From NCBI RefSeq assembly GCF_022869785.1, contig NZ_CP094997.1:4836001-4900000 (forward strand): a DNA stretch of 64,000 nucleotides, read 5' to 3'. Below the pieces are notes generated by a model, which made no database searches, was not told the DNA's origin, and saw only the letters and a program-made list of their open reading frames with translations. Positions 61,833 to 64,000 of this stretch are shown piece after piece. Both the position numbers and the translations under genes were made by a program. Numbering within the stretch: position 1 is the first letter of the stretch; each line of letters begins with the position of its first letter. The DNA comes from Dyadobacter chenwenxiniae. GTDB lineage: Bacteria > Bacteroidota > Bacteroidia > Cytophagales > Spirosomataceae.

Positions 61833-63140
61833 ATGGCTTCATTTAAAATAACCGGAGATAGACGGCTTAAAGGTTCTATTTTTCCCCAAGGTGCAAAAAA
61901 CGAGGCGTTGCAAATTATCTGCGCAGTGCTTTTAACCAAGGAACCGGTAACCATTCACAACATTCCCGACATCCGGGATGTAAACCAGCTTATCAATCTG
62001 CTCGGGGATCTGGGCGTTCGGCGCACACGTCTGAGCGAATCTTCCATTCGCTTCGAGGCGAGTGATATCAACCTCGATTATTTAGAATCCGAATCTTACA
62101 AGCAGAAGGCAGCTGCATTGCGTGGATCCGTAATGTTACTTGGCCCGATGCTCGCGCGCTTTCGCAAAGGCAGGATCCCTCGGCCGGGAGGGGACAAAAT
62201 AGGACGCCGCAGGCTGGATACGCACTTTTTAGGTTTCGAGAAATTGGGTGCACAATTTAGCTATGACGAAGAAGACGGCGGATTTTACAAAGTGGATGCA
62301 ACCAATCTGAAAGGCGCTTACATGCTTCTTGACGAGGCATCTGTAACCGGAACAGCCAATATTTTGATGGCGGCTGTGATGGCAGAAGGCACAACCACAA
62401 TTTACAATGCAGCTTGTGAGCCCTATTTGCAGCAATTATGTAAAATGCTGAACAGAATGGGTGCAAAAATTTCCGGGATTGCCTCCAATCTGCTCGTTGT
62501 AGAAGGCGTGAGCCAGCTGAGCGGAACAGAACATACGATGCTTCCCGATATGATCGAGATTGGAAGTTTTATCGGTCTCGCTGCGATGACGCAGTCAGAA
62601 ATTACGATCAAAAACTGTCAGATTCCGCAGTTAGGTATTATTCCCGACGTATTTCAAAGGCTGGGAATTAAAATGGAATTTCACGGAGACGACATCTTTA
62701 TTCCTGCTCAGGAACATTACCGTATTGAGAATTTTCTTGATGGCTCGACGATGTCGGTTGCGGACGCGCCATGGCCCGGCTTCACACCTGACCTGTTGAG
62801 TATTATCCTGGTAACAGCCACGCAGGCACAGGGGACCGTGCTCATCCACCAGAAAATGTTTGAAAGCCGCCTGTTTTTTGTAGATAAACTAATTGAAATG
62901 GGCGCTCAGATCATTCTTTGTGACCCCCATCGAGCAACTGTAATAGGACATAACCGCGAAACACAACTCCGCGGCATCCGCATGACATCCCCCGATATTC
63001 GCGCCGGAGTAGCGTTGCTAATCGCCGCATTATCCGCAAAAGGAGTCAGCATTATCGATAATATAGAGCAGATCGACCGCGGCTACCAGAATATTGATGG
63101 AAGATTGAATGCAATCGGAGCTGAGATTGTCAGGTTATAG
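61833..63140 (+). CDS. murA: UDP-GlcNAc 1-carboxyvinyltransferase, Asp-type
   Basis: A 435-residue MurA that adds enolpyruvate to UDP-GlcNAc, the first committed step of peptidoglycan synthesis. The lysine block GAKNEALQI near the N-terminus is conserved. The active-site loop, usually GGCxIGxRP, reads PGGDKIGRRRLDTH, so the cysteine attacked by fosfomycin is Asp121. Natural Asp variants known in other bacteria are active but insensitive to fosfomycin. It is the last gene of the + strand block and is followed by a long palindrome. Confidence 0.93.
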   Translation: MASFKITGDRRLKGSIFPQGAKNEALQIICAVLLTKEPVTIHNIPDIRDVNQLINLLGDLGVRRTRLSESSIRFEASDINLDYLESESYKQKAAALRGSVMLLGPMLARFRKGRIPRPGGDKIGRRRLDTHFLGFEKLGAQFSYDEEDGGFYKVDATNLKGAYMLLDEASVTGTANILMAAVMAEGTTTIYNAACEPYLQQLCKMLNRMGAKISGIASNLLVVEGVSQLSGTEHTMLPDMIEIGSFIGLAAMTQSEITIKNCQIPQLGIIPDVFQRLGIKMEFHGDDIFIPAQEHYRIENFLDGSTMSVADAPWPGFTPDLLSIILVTATQAQGTVLIHQKMFESRLFFVDKLIEMGAQIILCDPHRATVIGHNRETQLRGIRMTSPDIRAGVALLIAALSAKGVSIIDNIEQIDRGYQNIDGRLNAIGAEIVRL

Positions 63141-63144
63141 CACC

Positions 63145-63216
63145 TTGTCAGCCTGAGCGGAGTCGAAGGCGCGCTACTCCTAGGTAACGCGCCTTCAACT
63201 CCGCTCAGGCTGACAA
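63145..63216. repeat. 29-bp-arm palindrome between convergent genes
   Basis: Inverted repeat with arms at 63145-63173 and 63188-63216 (one mismatch) and a 14-nt loop. The arms contain ttgtcagcctgagcgg and gtcgaaggcgcg. It lies 5 bases after the murA stop and 20 before the DUF1080 gene, where it can serve as a terminator for both. It shares its core words with the palindrome at 49236-49292. Confidence 0.85.
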
Positions 63217-63235
63217 ATCCATATACATTAACACC

Positions 63236-64000
63236 TTACTTCTTCCCGTAACTACACTTGCTATTATCCGCCTTCACATAATATGACTTGTAATTAGCAG
63301 CCTTCGCATCCATACAGCCTTTCAGATCCAGGATTTCTACTTTTCTGAATTCAACAGGATGGCTTTCGCTTTGCAGGGATATGGAGCCGTGGTCCAACAG
63401 CTTTCCGTCAACTATTAAAGATGGATCGTTGCCACTTACATTTCCTCCGCCTAATTGCGGTTTATTGTATTCCAAAACCATTTCTCCATTCGCAAAATGC
63501 TGGATGAGCGAATCGCCAAGCACAAGCACTTCTGCTTTTACCCATTGGTCACCGTTGTAAGTTTGGGATTTGGAAGTCACGCAATGTTGCGTAATTAATT
63601 TTCCATTCATCACCACATTGGTCCCTGGTGTGCAAAGATTGCAAGTTGTACGCTTTTTATCGTTCCCGCCCAGCAGCTGAACTTCAATGGAAGCAGGAAA
63701 ATCCTGGTCTTTCCCCATCGTTGCCGCAGGCTGCCCGTGAACCATTATACCGCTGTTCCGCCAGGCCCAGCCTTCCCCTTTCGGAGCCTGCTCTCCTACA
63801 AAACGATACTCCACTGAAATCCTGTAATAAGAGAAATCGCCTTTATAAAAGATATGGCCATATTTTTGCTTGAAGTCGTCATACTTGTCATAACGAACAA
63901 CCATTTTGCCATCCTCTACCCGAAAGGTGTTCAGATAGTTATCATTCAGCTCATAGCCACGAATTTTGATATCCCAGCCGTCGAGATTTTTGCCGTTGAA
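63236..64000 (-). CDS. DUF1080 (3-keto-disaccharide hydrolase-like) protein, 5'-partial
   Basis: C-terminal 254 residues of a DUF1080 protein; the frame runs off the right edge, so the start and any signal peptide are missing. The visible part begins with FNGKNLDGWDIKI, the typical first strand of the jelly-roll domain, and continues with FSYYRISVEYRFVG and WRNSGIMVHG. The ATG at 63904 is internal. DUF1080 domains act on 3-keto sugars in several studied cases, together with Gfo/Idh and ThuA proteins such as those elsewhere in this window. A cysteine-containing tail (DLKGCMDAKAANYKSYYVK) follows the domain. Confidence 0.85.
   Translation of the reverse strand, partial: FNGKNLDGWDIKIRGYELNDNYLNTFRVEDGKMVVRYDKYDDFKQKYGHIFYKGDFSYYRISVEYRFVGEQAPKGEGWAWRNSGIMVHGQPAATMGKDQDFPASIEVQLLGGNDKKRTTCNLCTPGTNVVMNGKLITQHCVTSKSQTYNGDQWVKAEVLVLGDSLIQHFANGEMVLEYNKPQLGGGNVSGNDPSLIVDGKLLDHGSISLQSESHPVEFRKVEILDLKGCMDAKAANYKSYYVKADNSKCSYGKK

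Noticed and set aside
1..64000. tRNA, rRNA, CRISPR arrays, insertion sequences, prophage
   Set aside because: Looked for along the window; no cloverleaf, ribosomal sequence, regularly spaced repeat, transposase or integrase could be supported.

Overview
The window looks like chromosomal DNA of a Bacteroidota bacterium, most likely of the order Cytophagales (Dyadobacter- or Spirosoma-like; this genus guess rests on protein style and not on a search). The evidence is two SusC/SusD outer-membrane pairs, two proteins with type IX secretion C-terminal sorting domains, DUF4290 next to murA, DUF3857 transglutaminase-like proteins, the absence of clear Shine-Dalgarno sites, and candidate promoters of the TAnnTTTG type. 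No rRNA, tRNA, CRISPR array, transposase or phage gene was seen.

Region by region. 1-249: non-coding DNA with small hairpin repeats. 250-8463: GH125 mannosidase, GNAT acetyltransferase, Gfo/Idh oxidoreductase, a giant ThuA/propeller/cupredoxin lipoprotein and an AraC regulator. 8483-9177: an MNT/HEPN toxin-antitoxin-like pair. 9309-23006 (all + strand): 5-oxoprolinase, an NRAMP-like transporter, a DPP IV-type peptidase, SusC, SusD and a Xaa-Pro aminopeptidase. 23090-25346: toxin-antitoxin remnants, an intact VapBC-like pair, one orphan gene and a zinc-ribbon protein. 25445-35115 (all - strand): M28 peptidase, APC permease, DUF885 peptidase, then four enzymes that together form a complete trans-4-hydroxyproline degradation route. 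35238-39213: two DUF3857 transglutaminase-like paralogues. 39432-49226: Gfo/Idh oxidoreductase, a long regulatory intergenic region with a LacI-type operator, a second SusC/SusD pair, a T9SS-exported SGNH esterase-like protein and a propeller lipoprotein. 49291-53889 (- strand): AIM24-like protein, a small charged protein, gltX, a frameshifted ridA, a thioesterase and an outer-membrane barrel. 54058-57778 (- strand): padR, pspC/DUF2807 and DUF2807 genes with a probable PadR operator. 58014-63140 (+ strand): dihydrofolate reductase, a C25-type T9SS peptidase, DUF4290 protein and MurA. The window ends inside a DUF1080 gene.

The most interesting larger pattern is 9309-35115. Around one SusC/SusD pair lie enzymes for N-terminal pyroglutamate (5-oxoprolinase), X-Pro dipeptides (DPP IV-like S9), X-Pro bonds (M24), general peptides (M28, DUF885), amino-acid uptake (APC) and full hydroxyproline catabolism. 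I read this as a possible utilisation locus for proline/hydroxyproline-rich protein such as collagen or plant extensin. That is an inference from gene content; co-regulation is not shown by the sequence. Several dispersed palindromes at 3' gene ends and a number of genes with changed catalytic residues are described in the findings.
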